Of a DNA stretch of 63,152 nucleotides, positions 1 through 6,665 are shown one piece after another. The position numbers and the translations under genes are program-made. Location of the stretch: IMG/VR virus record IMGVR_UViG_3300009506_000026, positions 1 through 63,152 of that record; one strand, written 5' to 3'. Every line of letters starts with the position of its first letter. Within the stretch, counting starts at the first letter, position 1. A model generated the notes under the pieces. The model saw only the letters and a list, made by a program, of their open reading frames with translations. It was not told the origin of the DNA and made no database searches. Source of the DNA: a virus.

Positions 1-165
1 ACCTTCGGAACGCCAACCTTCGGGGAGCCGAACTTCGGGAAGCCAACCTTCGGGGAGCCTACCTTTGGGGAGCCGACCTTCGGAACGCCAACCTTCGGGG
101 AGCCGACCTTCGGGAAGCCGACCTTCGGGGAGCCGACCTTCGGGAAGCCGACCTTCGGGGAGCCG
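1..165 (+). repeat. Eleven tandem 15-bp repeats
   Basis: Eleven head-to-tail 15-bp units begin at 1, 16, 31 and so on to 151, with consensus ACCTTCGGGGAGCCG. Variants alternate (GGAACG, GGGGAG, GGGAAG in the middle). There are no spacers, so this is not a CRISPR array. The period is a multiple of three and the frame is open, so it encodes the pentapeptide repeat of the gene that ends at 213. The array continues leftward out of the window. Confidence 0.9.
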
Positions 166-213
166 AAATACAGTTCACATTTTTCCCATCAATTCGATTT
201 ATCTCTCAAATAA
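1..213 (+). CDS. C-terminal end of a pentapeptide-repeat protein (5' truncated by window edge)
   Basis: Frame 1 is open from the window edge to a TAA at 211-213. It reads eleven consecutive five-residue units of the form TFG(E/K/T)P, then a 15-residue tail that starts KYSSHF. Most base differences between units fall in third codon positions (TTC/TTT, GGA/GGG, CCA/CCG/CCT) and the remainder exchange E, K and T at one position, which is what a translated repeat shows. The start lies outside the window, so the N-terminal domain is unknown. Repeats of this kind usually form an extended linker or stalk, but I do not recognise the family. The next gene starts 12 bases downstream. The opposite strand is also open across the repeat, so the strand call rests on the codon pattern and on the neighbours' direction. 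Confidence 0.6.
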   Translation, partial: TFGTPTFGEPNFGKPTFGEPTFGEPTFGTPTFGEPTFGKPTFGEPTFGKPTFGEPKYSSHFSHQFDLSLK

Positions 214-224
214 ACCTTAACAAA

Positions 225-473
225 ATGTCGGATAAACTAACATTGGAATTAATGAGGAGAGATGCCTGGAACCATCCTAATCCGGAGAAATTTGATATAT
301 GGGCAAAAGGGGGACCGTGTCCCTATATAACCGAAGAAAGATTCTGGTTTTTCCATGAGAAAAGGGAACTATGGAGGAAGGGCAAACCCAAAATGAAAGA
401 TTCCGACCTTATTCTTGCAATATGTAAAGATAAAGGTTGGAAAATAAAGGGATATTTAGAAGGGGGTGATTAA
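225..473 (+). CDS. Hypothetical protein, 82 aa
   Basis: Small acidic/basic mixed protein with many aromatic residues ([18 protein letters not shown]). There is no signal peptide or membrane segment. I do not recognise a family. It sits 12 bases after the preceding stop and its stop lies inside the ribosome binding region of the next small gene, so it appears to be co-transcribed with the early operon that leads into primase. The upstream region lacks a strong Shine-Dalgarno sequence, which leaves the start slightly uncertain. Confidence 0.6.
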   Translation: MSDKLTLELMRRDAWNHPNPEKFDIWAKGGPCPYITEERFWFFHEKRELWRKGKPKMKDSDLILAICKDKGWKIKGYLEGGD

Positions 474-474
474 C

Positions 475-651
475 TTGAAAAAGTTGATTTGCAGATGTGG
501 AAATAAGGAGTTTATTTTCAGAAACTTTGGATTCAGAGTGGAGGTGACATGCCCAAAATGCAAGGACGTCCTGACCATCACGCTAAAACCAAAGTCCCTA
601 AGATCCAAATCGAAGCATGTTTTTTTAATGGGGAACTCTATTTTTGGATAG
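475..651 (+). CDS. Small zinc-ribbon protein (TTG start), competes with the gene at 549
   Basis: About 58 residues with a CxC and a CPKC pair (KLICRCGNKEF and VTCPKCKD), the pattern of a two-knuckle zinc ribbon. I chose the TTG at 475 because AGGGGG lies 8 bases upstream. A GTG at 466 in the same frame would have its SD directly abutting. The 3' third overlaps the next gene (549-782) in another frame by about 100 bases, which is unusual. Either the two genes truly overlap, or a frameshift joins the zinc ribbon to the downstream frame. Role unknown; such small ribbons are common early phage proteins. Confidence 0.45.
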   Translation: MKKLICRCGNKEFIFRNFGFRVEVTCPKCKDVLTITLKPKSLRSKSKHVFLMGNSIFG

Positions 652-782
652 GGAAATACCATTATAAATGCTTATTAGATGCAGGAGTGATAGCAGAATT
701 TCAAAAGCTTTCCCAGCGTTCTCCCGGCAAAGCTTTGAAGTACCTAAAATCAAAAGGGGTTGAATGGGTAAGATTAAACTAA
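549..782 (+). CDS. Hypothetical protein, 77 aa
   Basis: Basic N-terminus (MPKMQGRPDHHAK), then a compact segment ending in KGVEWVRLN. A GGAGG sequence precedes the ATG with a short spacer. It overlaps the zinc-ribbon frame by about 100 bases. If a +1 or -1 shift occurred in this region, the two would form one protein of about 100 residues with an N-terminal ribbon. No family recognised. Confidence 0.5.
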   Translation: MPKMQGRPDHHAKTKVPKIQIEACFFNGELYFWIGKYHYKCLLDAGVIAEFQKLSQRSPGKALKYLKSKGVEWVRLN

Positions 783-791
783 GGAGGAAAG

Positions 792-1124
792 ATGACCCTA
801 TGTCGCTATTGTACTTACTGGCACGATCCTCAAGAAATCATCGATGTTAATACCAGAATCTGTAGAAAGGGAAAACAAACAACACATAAGGATTCCTGCT
901 TCTACTTCCATCATAGAAGACAGTATGTCTGCCCCAAGGATGGACAGACCAAGAACTGGGTGGAATGTGTGTCAGGAACCGATCCCCACTTCGGGCCAAA
1001 GCCCTTTTGTGAAAATTGTCCCCTGTTTTTCCCTTCCGATGAATCCCCTAAAAAGGAGAAACCAAAACTGATTAGAAAAGACAAACCAAAACTGATTAGA
1101 AACCAGCAGAGTTCACTTTGGTGA
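792..1124 (+). CDS. Cys/His-rich protein with duplicated KPKLIR C-terminal motif
   Basis: The 110-residue protein starts at an ATG behind AAGGAGGAAAG. The first 80 residues hold about ten cysteines in CxxC-type pairs (CRYC, CENC) with several histidines, so it probably binds one or more zinc ions. The C-terminus repeats KPKLIRK and KPKLIRN. The same motif ends two unrelated proteins of this genome (22967-23383 and 59003-59326). Function unknown. It lies directly upstream of primase with a 4-base gap, so it may belong to the replication operon. Confidence 0.65.
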   Translation: MTLCRYCTYWHDPQEIIDVNTRICRKGKQTTHKDSCFYFHHRRQYVCPKDGQTKNWVECVSGTDPHFGPKPFCENCPLFFPSDESPKKEKPKLIRKDKPKLIRNQQSSLW

Positions 1125-1128
1125 AAAG

Positions 1129-2049
1129 ATGATTGACCTTTACACCATCGATATCGAAAAATATCTGGATCACAGAGGGATTTTGTATTCCTATTCAGGG
1201 AAGAATGTCCAGCAAGGCTGGATAGGAATTCAATGTGTTTGGTGCGACGATCATTCTAACCACTTAGGAATAAATCTAAGCAGTAAAACCATCAGTTGTT
1301 GGAAATGTGGTCAGAAGGGAACGATCTTAAAGCTGATCATGAAATTGGAGAGATGCAATCTGGACAAAGCGAACCAGATAGCTAAAAATTTTCAGAACGT
1401 CATCATAAGCGACAGCGAGAGATCGTTCGGGAGAGAGCAGGACAGAGCGGCGGATTTCGATATTCAAAAGTATTCTTTGCTTGAAAATTCATTGCTTGAA
1501 ACACACCGTCGCTTCCTTGAGTCTCGAAACTTCGACCCTGAGTTGGTATTCCAAAAGTATGGACTCAAGTGTTGCGGTCCTATTGGGAGATTCCGGCAGA
1601 GGCTAATCATCCCCGTGTTTTACAACTACAGAATGGTGACCTTTGTTACCAGAAGTGTAATCAATGAGGAGCCCCACTATTGGAATCTCCCAAAAAAGGA
1701 TAGCATATTACACGCAAAGGAGGTGGTGTACGGGGGCGACAAAGTGGAAGAAACCCTCTTAGTTGTAGAAGGTCCACTTGATCAATGGAGAATAGGAGAT
1801 GGATGTGTCTGCACTTTTGGGTCAAAGTGGACCTTAGAACAATTTGCTTTACTGAAAAGGTTCAGAAGGGTGTTTGTGCTTTATGATTCACAGGAGGAAG
1901 AGGCACAAAGGAGCGCCAAGAAATTAGTCTATGATTTGTCCCCTTATGTGGACCATGCCGAGAGACTGGAATTAGAAAAGGGGGATCCTGCAGATTTAAA
2001 CGAGCAGGAGGTTAAATGGCTGAGGAAAGAAATCTTCGGTAAATTATGA
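1129..2049 (+). CDS. DNA primase (zinc finger plus TOPRIM domain)
   Basis: The 306-residue protein has an N-terminal zinc-binding motif (C36, C39 ... C57, C60, with a histidine at 42) like the CHC2 domain of DnaG. It has a C-terminal TOPRIM fold with the catalytic glutamate in LVVEG (E214) and an aspartate in LYDS (D253). These families synthesise RNA primers at the fork. The middle region (about 100-200) is the likely RNA polymerase core. It is short compared with bacterial DnaG, as is usual in phages. It should work with the DnaB-type helicase at 3630 and the polymerase at 15045. The start follows the preceding stop by 4 bases. Confidence 0.88.
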   Translation: MIDLYTIDIEKYLDHRGILYSYSGKNVQQGWIGIQCVWCDDHSNHLGINLSSKTISCWKCGQKGTILKLIMKLERCNLDKANQIAKNFQNVIISDSERSFGREQDRAADFDIQKYSLLENSLLETHRRFLESRNFDPELVFQKYGLKCCGPIGRFRQRLIIPVFYNYRMVTFVTRSVINEEPHYWNLPKKDSILHAKEVVYGGDKVEETLLVVEGPLDQWRIGDGCVCTFGSKWTLEQFALLKRFRRVFVLYDSQEEEAQRSAKKLVYDLSPYVDHAERLELEKGDPADLNEQEVKWLRKEIFGKL

Positions 2050-2089
2050 CCAAAATCGTTATAAATCAGAGGGTTATGAAAATTTTTTC

Positions 2090-2118
2090 TTGACAGAACA
2101 TTATGAATCGACTAAACA
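2090..2118 (+). promoter_or_regulatory. Sigma70-like promoter
   Basis: TTGACA at 2090-2095, a 17-base spacer, and TAAACA at 2113-2118. The -35 box is embedded in a T-rich context (TTTTTTCTTGACAGAACA) that recurs almost exactly at 7351-7370. Expected transcript start is about 2125, downstream of primase and upstream of two hairpins. Confidence 0.6.
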
Positions 2119-2201
2119 TAAGACATAGTATCAACAAAAGTGTGGGGGATAAAGAACGCGATGTGGATGGAGCAAATAAAGGTGCCAACCGCAGTGAAAG
2201 T

Positions 2202-2246
2202 AAACTGACATGCGCCCCTAATTCATCGTGTTCCGCATGTCAGTTT
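2202..2246 (+). other. 13-bp perfect stem-loop
   Basis: AAACTGACATGCG at 2202-2214 pairs exactly with CGCATGTCAGTTT at 2234-2246, leaving a 19-base loop. It lacks a following T-run, so it is a structural element rather than a terminator. It lies 5 bases before the terminator stem. Confidence 0.85.
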
Positions 2247-2251
2247 CAACT

Positions 2252-2290
2252 AACCCCTGAAGGCTCTTCCTCCCCTTCAGGGGTTTCTTT
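2252..2290 (+). terminator. Intrinsic terminator
   Basis: AACCCCTGAAGG (2252-2263) pairs over 12 bp with CCTTCAGGGGTT (2274-2285) around a 10-base loop and runs into TTTCTTTTT. This is a classic rho-independent terminator on the plus strand. Confidence 0.85.
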
Positions 2291-2332
2291 TTGGGCAAGA
2301 GGTGAATTTTTCCACTTAAAGAAAATATCTTC

Positions 2333-2351
2333 GAATTTACTTCGTAAATTC
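2333..2351 (+). other. AT-rich hairpin in the intergenic leader
   Basis: GAATTTAC / GTAAATTC forms an 8-bp stem with a 3-base loop. It is flanked by AAAATAT and ATATTTT, which could extend it through a small internal loop. It lies in the 160-base AT-rich stretch (2291-2450) between the terminator and the next gene. Apart from this I see nothing coding there. Confidence 0.6.
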
Positions 2352-2450
2352 TCAATATTTTCTAGTATTTGTCTTTTTTCTAGTTTTTTATTTCTTTATC
2401 TTCATCTAGTAGCTGTGAAAAATAATGTATCCTTTGGAGAATAAAAAATT

Positions 2451-3209
2451 ATGTTGGTACGATATGTTCCCGCAAAGATACAGAGGTGCCTTGATGCTTG
2501 GAGTGACAGAGGATTTAGAAACCACAACAGACCAAAGACAAAAATATTTCAGGAGACTATTAGATCACTAGACAGATTAATGAGGGGATCATTCTTTGAT
2601 CCCAAACATACTCCTGTTATTCCTGAGCAATACTTTTATCAGCCATTCACTTCCAATGATTTCTTATTATCTCTTGATAATTTTCACAAAGCCTCGTTCG
2701 ATCCACTGTATAAACCATCTTCCAAGAAATTCCTACAGAAAATAACCTTAGTTGATTTTCTTTATCTTGACCTGCTAAGAAACAACGAAAACCGCAGCTT
2801 TTTCCTACAATTCTTTGAAAATCCACCAGAGCTTATACATTTCCCTCTTGATCGTTATCCTGATACCGTAAAAGCCTTAGTGAATGAGTTTAACAGAATC
2901 AGTGGTGGGATGTATGAGTTCAAGAGAGGGGGTGAGGATCACAAGAATTTTGTATTTGCATCGAGGAAATTAGAGGAATTCTTAAAGGAACACGGTAAAT
3001 TGATTGAAAATGGGTGTCTTAGGACACCCGCCCAAAAAGCCGAACTTCTATTTCGATCGGCATTGATCACTATCCATGATGATAGCAAAAAAATCAACCC
3101 TTATTTGTTAGGAGCACCTTGGGTGATTCAAAAAATGGCACAGGTGATGTATAACAGAGGGTATCTAAAGCAGGAAATACCCGAAAGGGATTTAGGGAGG
3201 AAAACATGA
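2451..3209 (+). CDS. Hypothetical protein, 252 aa, between primase and helicase
   Basis: Basic, aromatic-rich, apparently soluble and mostly alpha-helical protein with no motif I recognise. Position between primase and helicase genes suggests a replication role, for example a helicase loader or initiator, but the sequence shows no Walker motif or clear helix-turn-helix to support this. The stop overlaps the next start (ATGA), so it is translationally coupled to 3206-3658. Confidence 0.7.
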   Translation: MLVRYVPAKIQRCLDAWSDRGFRNHNRPKTKIFQETIRSLDRLMRGSFFDPKHTPVIPEQYFYQPFTSNDFLLSLDNFHKASFDPLYKPSSKKFLQKITLVDFLYLDLLRNNENRSFFLQFFENPPELIHFPLDRYPDTVKALVNEFNRISGGMYEFKRGGEDHKNFVFASRKLEEFLKEHGKLIENGCLRTPAQKAELLFRSALITIHDDSKKINPYLLGAPWVIQKMAQVMYNRGYLKQEIPERDLGRKT

Positions 3210-3658
3210 ATCCTATAGCCGAGGAAAGATACAAAACTCTAAGAGAAAATATCAGCAGATGGGGGGATTTCTTAGATTTGCTATTGAGGGGGAAAAAAAT
3301 AAGGTGTAAAAATTGGTACAGTGAAATTGACGAAACTGTGTATCCAAAATATATTCGACTAAATTTTAATGAATATTTACAAATGGGGTCAATTTTTTGT
3401 ATCGATGATAAAGGAGATAGGTTTAAAATGGACCCCTTATCGGGGATAAAATATGAGTGGGAGGAATACAGTGGATTTGTAGATGAATTTCAAAAACCTT
3501 TTGAAAAGATAGCAAATCATATAGGAGTGATGAAAGCTCATTGGACTAAATACCATAACGATGAAATTTTAAAACATATCCATGAAATCCATGATGAAAT
3601 AACATCTCTATATCGGGAGATGAAGGAATATGCTGAAACTGAAAAGGGAAGTCGCTGA
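3206..3658 (+). CDS. Hypothetical protein, 150 aa
   Basis: The N-terminal half looks beta-rich (RCKNWYSEIDETVYPKYI, GDRFKMDPLSG). The C-terminal half, from about residue 90, is helical and charged. It resembles the small phage proteins that pair a short beta domain of about 60 residues with a helical tail, but I cannot name a family. It is coupled to the upstream gene by a 4-base overlap and overlaps the helicase gene by 29 bases, so it belongs to the replication operon. Confidence 0.7.
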   Translation: MNPIAEERYKTLRENISRWGDFLDLLLRGKKIRCKNWYSEIDETVYPKYIRLNFNEYLQMGSIFCIDDKGDRFKMDPLSGIKYEWEEYSGFVDEFQKPFEKIANHIGVMKAHWTKYHNDEILKHIHEIHDEITSLYREMKEYAETEKGSR

Positions 3659-5138
3659 TACAAATCTGGAAAAGAGAATCATAACTGGGTTGATCGTATC
3701 AAAAAAATATCTACAGGAGGTGTACCCTTACCTAAACCTGGCATACCTTAGAAATGACTTTACAAGAAGAATAGCAACCTGGGCGATCAGCTTTTATGAA
3801 TACTATGAGGAAGCACCTTTCACACATATACAGGATATCTACAACAAGGAATCAGTTAATCTTAAGGAGGAAGAAACCGAACTGATAAAACAGCTCCTTC
3901 TCGACATCAGCAAGAGGTATGAGTATGAGAAGGGGCTAAACGTGCCCTATCTTGTGGATGAAACTGTGGAGTTCTGCAAGCAAAGGGAATTGGAGATTAG
4001 AGCAGGAAACATACAGTCTCTTTTGGAAAGGGGGGATGTTAAGGGAGCGGAGGATCAGATTAGTCAATTCAGAAAGGTGCAGAAGATCACTTCCAAATGG
4101 GTAAATCCTTTTGAGGAAAGCGAAGTACTGAAAACCTTCTCTGAAATGGAGGACCCTTTAATGACCTTCCCCGGACAGTTGGGAGAATTTTTGGGCCCTT
4201 TTAGAAGGGAATGGTTAGTAGGGATATCCGCTCCCTTCAAAAGGGGGAAGACCTGGGCTGCTCTGGATTTCTGTATTATGGGAATGATGCAGGATTTGAA
4301 TGTTGTATTCATATCGCTGGAAATGAACGATGTTCAAATGAAGGACAGGTTCTATAAGAGAATGACAGCAGCGGCATCGGAGGGGGAAGGCTATTACTTA
4401 TATCCCTGTTTTGACTGTTACAAAAATCAAGATGGTTCCTGCTTGTTACCTCAACGCACAAGTCACATACGCTTGTTAAATGACAACTTCGAAAAACCTC
4501 GTTTCAATCGTGATTCCAACTATAAACCCTGCACGGCTTGTCGTGCCCTAAGAAATGGGGAGTATGAGAGGGCAACTTGGTTTACAGAATTACAAAGACC
4601 TGAGTACACGACGCAGTTGGTATCTAAAAAGATGGGAGATTTCTACGATATACTGGGAACAAGGTTCAGAATGAAGTCCTACCCCCGATTTTCCGCTAAC
4701 ATCGCTGATATTAGACGTGATTTGGACCTCCTACAAAACTTGGAAGATGTAGTTCCTGATCTAATTGTCATTGATTATGCCGATATCTTGAAACCTGAGA
4801 CTGAGGGACTAAGTGGAGTGGAGAAGGAGGACAGAAGCTGGATAGCCTGTGCCCAACTTGCCAGTACTCAGAAAGCTTTAGTAGTAGTTCCAACACAGCT
4901 AACAAAGGAGGCTCTTGAAGCCGAGAAAATCAGGACTCGTCATACGGCAAGATGGGTGGGAAAGTTGGGTCATGTGGATTCCATGATAGCATTGAATCAA
5001 ACTGAGGTAGAGAAGGAAGCAGGAATAATGCGAGTAAGTATCTTAGTACACAGACACCAAGATTTTCATGAAAGCGATTCCTGTACGATTTTGCAACTAC
5101 TGGAACTTGGTCAAACAAATTTAGATTCACAAAGGTGA
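3630..5138 (+). CDS. Replicative DNA helicase, DnaB family, with Cys-rich insertion
   Basis: 502 residues. An N-terminal helical domain (about 1-150) is followed by a RecA-fold ATPase: Walker A SAPFKRGKT at 200-208, the SLEM segment typical of DnaB around 229-232, and Walker B DLIVIDYADIL around 377-387. It should unwind DNA ahead of the polymerase and bind the primase. Unusually, residues 258-310, between the SLEM segment and Walker B, contain C260, C263, C271, C301 and C304, including a CTAC pair. This looks like an inserted zinc-binding loop not present in E. coli DnaB. No intein splice motifs are seen. Confidence 0.85.
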   Translation: MLKLKREVADTNLEKRIITGLIVSKKYLQEVYPYLNLAYLRNDFTRRIATWAISFYEYYEEAPFTHIQDIYNKESVNLKEEETELIKQLLLDISKRYEYEKGLNVPYLVDETVEFCKQRELEIRAGNIQSLLERGDVKGAEDQISQFRKVQKITSKWVNPFEESEVLKTFSEMEDPLMTFPGQLGEFLGPFRREWLVGISAPFKRGKTWAALDFCIMGMMQDLNVVFISLEMNDVQMKDRFYKRMTAAASEGEGYYLYPCFDCYKNQDGSCLLPQRTSHIRLLNDNFEKPRFNRDSNYKPCTACRALRNGEYERATWFTELQRPEYTTQLVSKKMGDFYDILGTRFRMKSYPRFSANIADIRRDLDLLQNLEDVVPDLIVIDYADILKPETEGLSGVEKEDRSWIACAQLASTQKALVVVPTQLTKEALEAEKIRTRHTARWVGKLGHVDSMIALNQTEVEKEAGIMRVSILVHRHQDFHESDSCTILQLLELGQTNLDSQR

Positions 5139-5158
5139 AAGGAGGAAGAAAAGGTTAC

Positions 5159-5223
5159 GTGCGCGAGAGTTTTTTGGAAAAATTCTTGGAACGATTTTAC
5201 TTTTCAAAGGAGGAAGGAAAATG
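5159..5223 (+). repeat. Leader repeat, copy 1
   Basis: An imperfect 65-base direct repeat shared with 5373-5437: GTGYGCGAGA, then TTGGAAAAATT, then a shared AAAGGAGGAAGGAAAATG ribosome binding site and start codon. Copy 1 also holds a weak promoter-like pair (TTGGAA 5174-5179, TTACTT 5197-5202). Both copies precede short genes. Confidence 0.6.
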
Positions 5224-5403
5224 ATTACAATTAAGGAAAATGCTCAAGTAAAAGTGGTTTCTCAGGATGAACATAATGTCCGAATTGTGGTTTATTTTAG
5301 AGAAAGTGAAGGAGAATGGTTGCAGGTCAAACTAAGGGTTCCTAAAAACGCTTTGAGAGTAGTTGGGGCACCGTGTGCGAGAAATTCTTGGAAAAATTTT
5401 TAA
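5221..5403 (+). CDS. Hypothetical protein, 60 aa
   Basis: Small beta-rich protein (VKVVSQDEHNVRIVVYF, EWLQVKLRVPKNALRVV) behind a strong AAAGGAGGAAGGAAA site. Its last ten residues (PCARNSWKNF) are encoded by the second copy of the leader repeat, so the C-terminus may have been acquired by the duplication that made the repeat. No family recognised. A beta-barrel regulatory protein is possible. Confidence 0.55.
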   Translation: MITIKENAQVKVVSQDEHNVRIVVYFRESEGEWLQVKLRVPKNALRVVGAPCARNSWKNF

Positions 5404-5437
5404 CAGGTTTACAATCTAAAAAGGAGGAAGGAAAATG
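5373..5437 (+). repeat. Leader repeat, copy 2
   Basis: Second copy of the element at 5159-5223. It overlaps the 3' end of the 60-residue gene and supplies the promoter-like sequence, ribosome binding site and start codon of the next gene. Confidence 0.6.
5388..5415 (+). promoter_or_regulatory. Possible promoter in leader repeat
   Basis: TTGGAA at 5388-5393, a 16-base spacer, and TACAAT at 5410-5415. The -10 match is good and the -35 match moderate. The transcript would begin just upstream of the AAAAGGAGG ribosome binding site at about 5420-5428. Confidence 0.4.
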
Positions 5438-5647
5438 GTATGTTTAAGAAAAGATTTTTTTTCGTTACCCATCACATTGTCCTATTACGCAGATAGAGGT
5501 GACTTAGTACACCCACCAGATAAAGGAAGATATCCTTCAGTAAAACAAAGAGGACACGTGTTTCGATATACGGTGTTTCTCACTCCTATAAAAATAACGA
5601 GAAAAGCGTTTATTGAAGAGGTCGAAAATGAGAGAAGTAAAGTTTAG
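5435..5647 (+). CDS. Hypothetical protein, 70 aa
   Basis: Short basic protein with a conserved-looking centre (YYADRGDLVHPPDKGRYPS) and no membrane segment. It starts at an ATG with an excellent ribosome binding site (AAAAGGAGGAAGGAAA). Its 3' end overlaps the start of the YopX-like gene by 20 bases. Function unknown. Confidence 0.6.
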   Translation: MVCLRKDFFSLPITLSYYADRGDLVHPPDKGRYPSVKQRGHVFRYTVFLTPIKITRKAFIEEVENERSKV

Positions 5648-5993
5648 GTGTTGGCATCTTTTAGGAGAAGACTTGGACAAAAAAAAATTTAGACCAGCGA
5701 TGCTTTATGATACAAAACCAGGAGATTGTTTACGATGGCTTTCAGATGGACAAAAAATAGAGGCCATCATGCAATACACCGGTCTCAATGACCGCAACGG
5801 GAAAGAGATTTTTGAGGGTGATATTTTAAGGCATGAATATTCTTATGATATTTTCGTCGTCAAATGGGACGATGAAGAAGCCGGATTCAACTTGTTCAAT
5901 CGCTTTAACAAATTTGTATGGGGTAACATCGGGTTTGGTACAGAAATCATCGGCAATATCTATGAAAGCCAGGAATTATTGGAGGAGAAATGA
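5628..5993 (+). CDS. YopX-family protein, 121 aa
   Basis: The sequence opens MREVKFRCWH and carries QYTGLNDRNGKEIFEGDIL, ending IIGNIYESQELLEEK. This is the full signature of the YopX family (small beta-rich proteins found in many phages; function unknown, proposed to be regulatory). I chose the ATG at 5628, not the upstream TTG at 5613, because the family always begins M-(K/R)-E-(I/V)-KFR and GAGGTCGAAA precedes it. Coupled to the next gene by a 4-base overlap. Confidence 0.85.
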   Translation: MREVKFRCWHLLGEDLDKKKFRPAMLYDTKPGDCLRWLSDGQKIEAIMQYTGLNDRNGKEIFEGDILRHEYSYDIFVVKWDDEEAGFNLFNRFNKFVWGNIGFGTEIIGNIYESQELLEEK

Positions 5994-6262
5994 TAAAAAA
6001 AGATGAATTTACACAAAAGGTTCTAACATTCGTTGTGGATGAAGAGGATTTGTGTCATATTTTAATAACACATTTAAAAAGTAAAGGGGAACCTGTTCCC
6101 GAAGGCTGGCGTTCCATGATTTTGGAAAAGAACGCGAACGTGGAGGAAGTGTATTTCACTTTGGAACTACGCTATGAGGAAGAAACACAAACTACAATCA
6201 ACGGAAAAATGAAAACAGCGGAAGAATGGAGGAAATCCCATGAAGATCACGAAAATATTTGA
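5990..6262 (+). CDS. Hypothetical protein, 90 aa
   Basis: Acidic soluble protein with a beta-rich centre (VEEVYFTLELRYEEE) and a lysine/glutamate-rich tail. Begins within the stop of the YopX-like gene (ATGA) and overlaps the start of queD by 23 bases, so it is co-translated with the modification cluster. I do not recognise it, and no catalytic motif is visible. Confidence 0.6.
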   Translation: MIKKDEFTQKVLTFVVDEEDLCHILITHLKSKGEPVPEGWRSMILEKNANVEEVYFTLELRYEEETQTTINGKMKTAEEWRKSHEDHENI

Positions 6263-6665
6263 GTTCGAGGCGGCCCACCGATTGCCTTTTCACAAAGGGA
6301 AGTGCCAATATCTACACGGACACACATACAAACTGGAAGTGACGGTGGGGGGGTCGGTCGATATTAAATCGAATTCCTCCACTAAGGGGATGGTGATCGA
6401 TTTCGGCATGTTAAAGGGTATGGTGGAGGATTTAATCATTAGCAAGTATGATCATTCCTTGTTGAATGATTGGGATACAAATCCAACAGTTGAGAATTTA
6501 GCACAGGCTATCTTTGTGGTCCTTAATGATTCGATAAAGGCTACAAACGAAATGAATGAGAAGATGGCAGGGAAATATTCTTATATACCTGACGGCCCGG
6601 GCGATTTGTATCTGCATCGAATCAGACTTTGGGAAACATCAACCAGCTATGTGGAGGTGCCATGA
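6240..6665 (+). CDS. queD: 6-carboxytetrahydropterin synthase (QueD)
   Basis: 141 residues, normal for the family. Zinc ligands H13 (AAHRL) and H26/H28 (LHGH), catalytic Cys22 (KCQYLHGH), the MVIDF strand, DHSLLND (D71-H72) and PTVENLA are all present. QueD converts 7,8-dihydroneopterin triphosphate, the FolE product, to 6-carboxytetrahydropterin, the second step toward preQ0. It lies next to queE with a 4-base overlap. Because folE, queE and queC are also here, the phage appears able to make preQ0 by itself. Confidence 0.93.
   Translation: MKITKIFEFEAAHRLPFHKGKCQYLHGHTYKLEVTVGGSVDIKSNSSTKGMVIDFGMLKGMVEDLIISKYDHSLLNDWDTNPTVENLAQAIFVVLNDSIKATNEMNEKMAGKYSYIPDGPGDLYLHRIRLWETSTSYVEVP

Larger units (their letters stand above)
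2125..2290 (+). ncRNA. Candidate phage small RNA (about 165 nt)
   Basis: The roughly 400-base gap between primase and the next gene holds a promoter (2090-2118), a 13-bp perfect hairpin (2202-2214 with 2234-2246), and a strong intrinsic terminator (2252-2290). No convincing reading frame fits this interval: a 113-residue frame starting at 2103 begins inside the promoter and runs through both stems. The simplest reading is an independently transcribed noncoding RNA of about 165 nucleotides. Alternatively the hairpin is a leader or attenuator for the downstream genes. I do not recognise an Rfam family. No tRNA or tmRNA features are visible. Confidence 0.5.

Noticed and set aside
1-165. CRISPR array
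   Set aside because: The 15-bp repeats are contiguous with no spacers and have coding periodicity.
2103-2444. A 113-residue plus-strand frame
   Set aside because: It starts inside the promoter, runs through a perfect stem-loop and an intrinsic terminator, and lacks a ribosome binding site; the noncoding RNA reading fits better.
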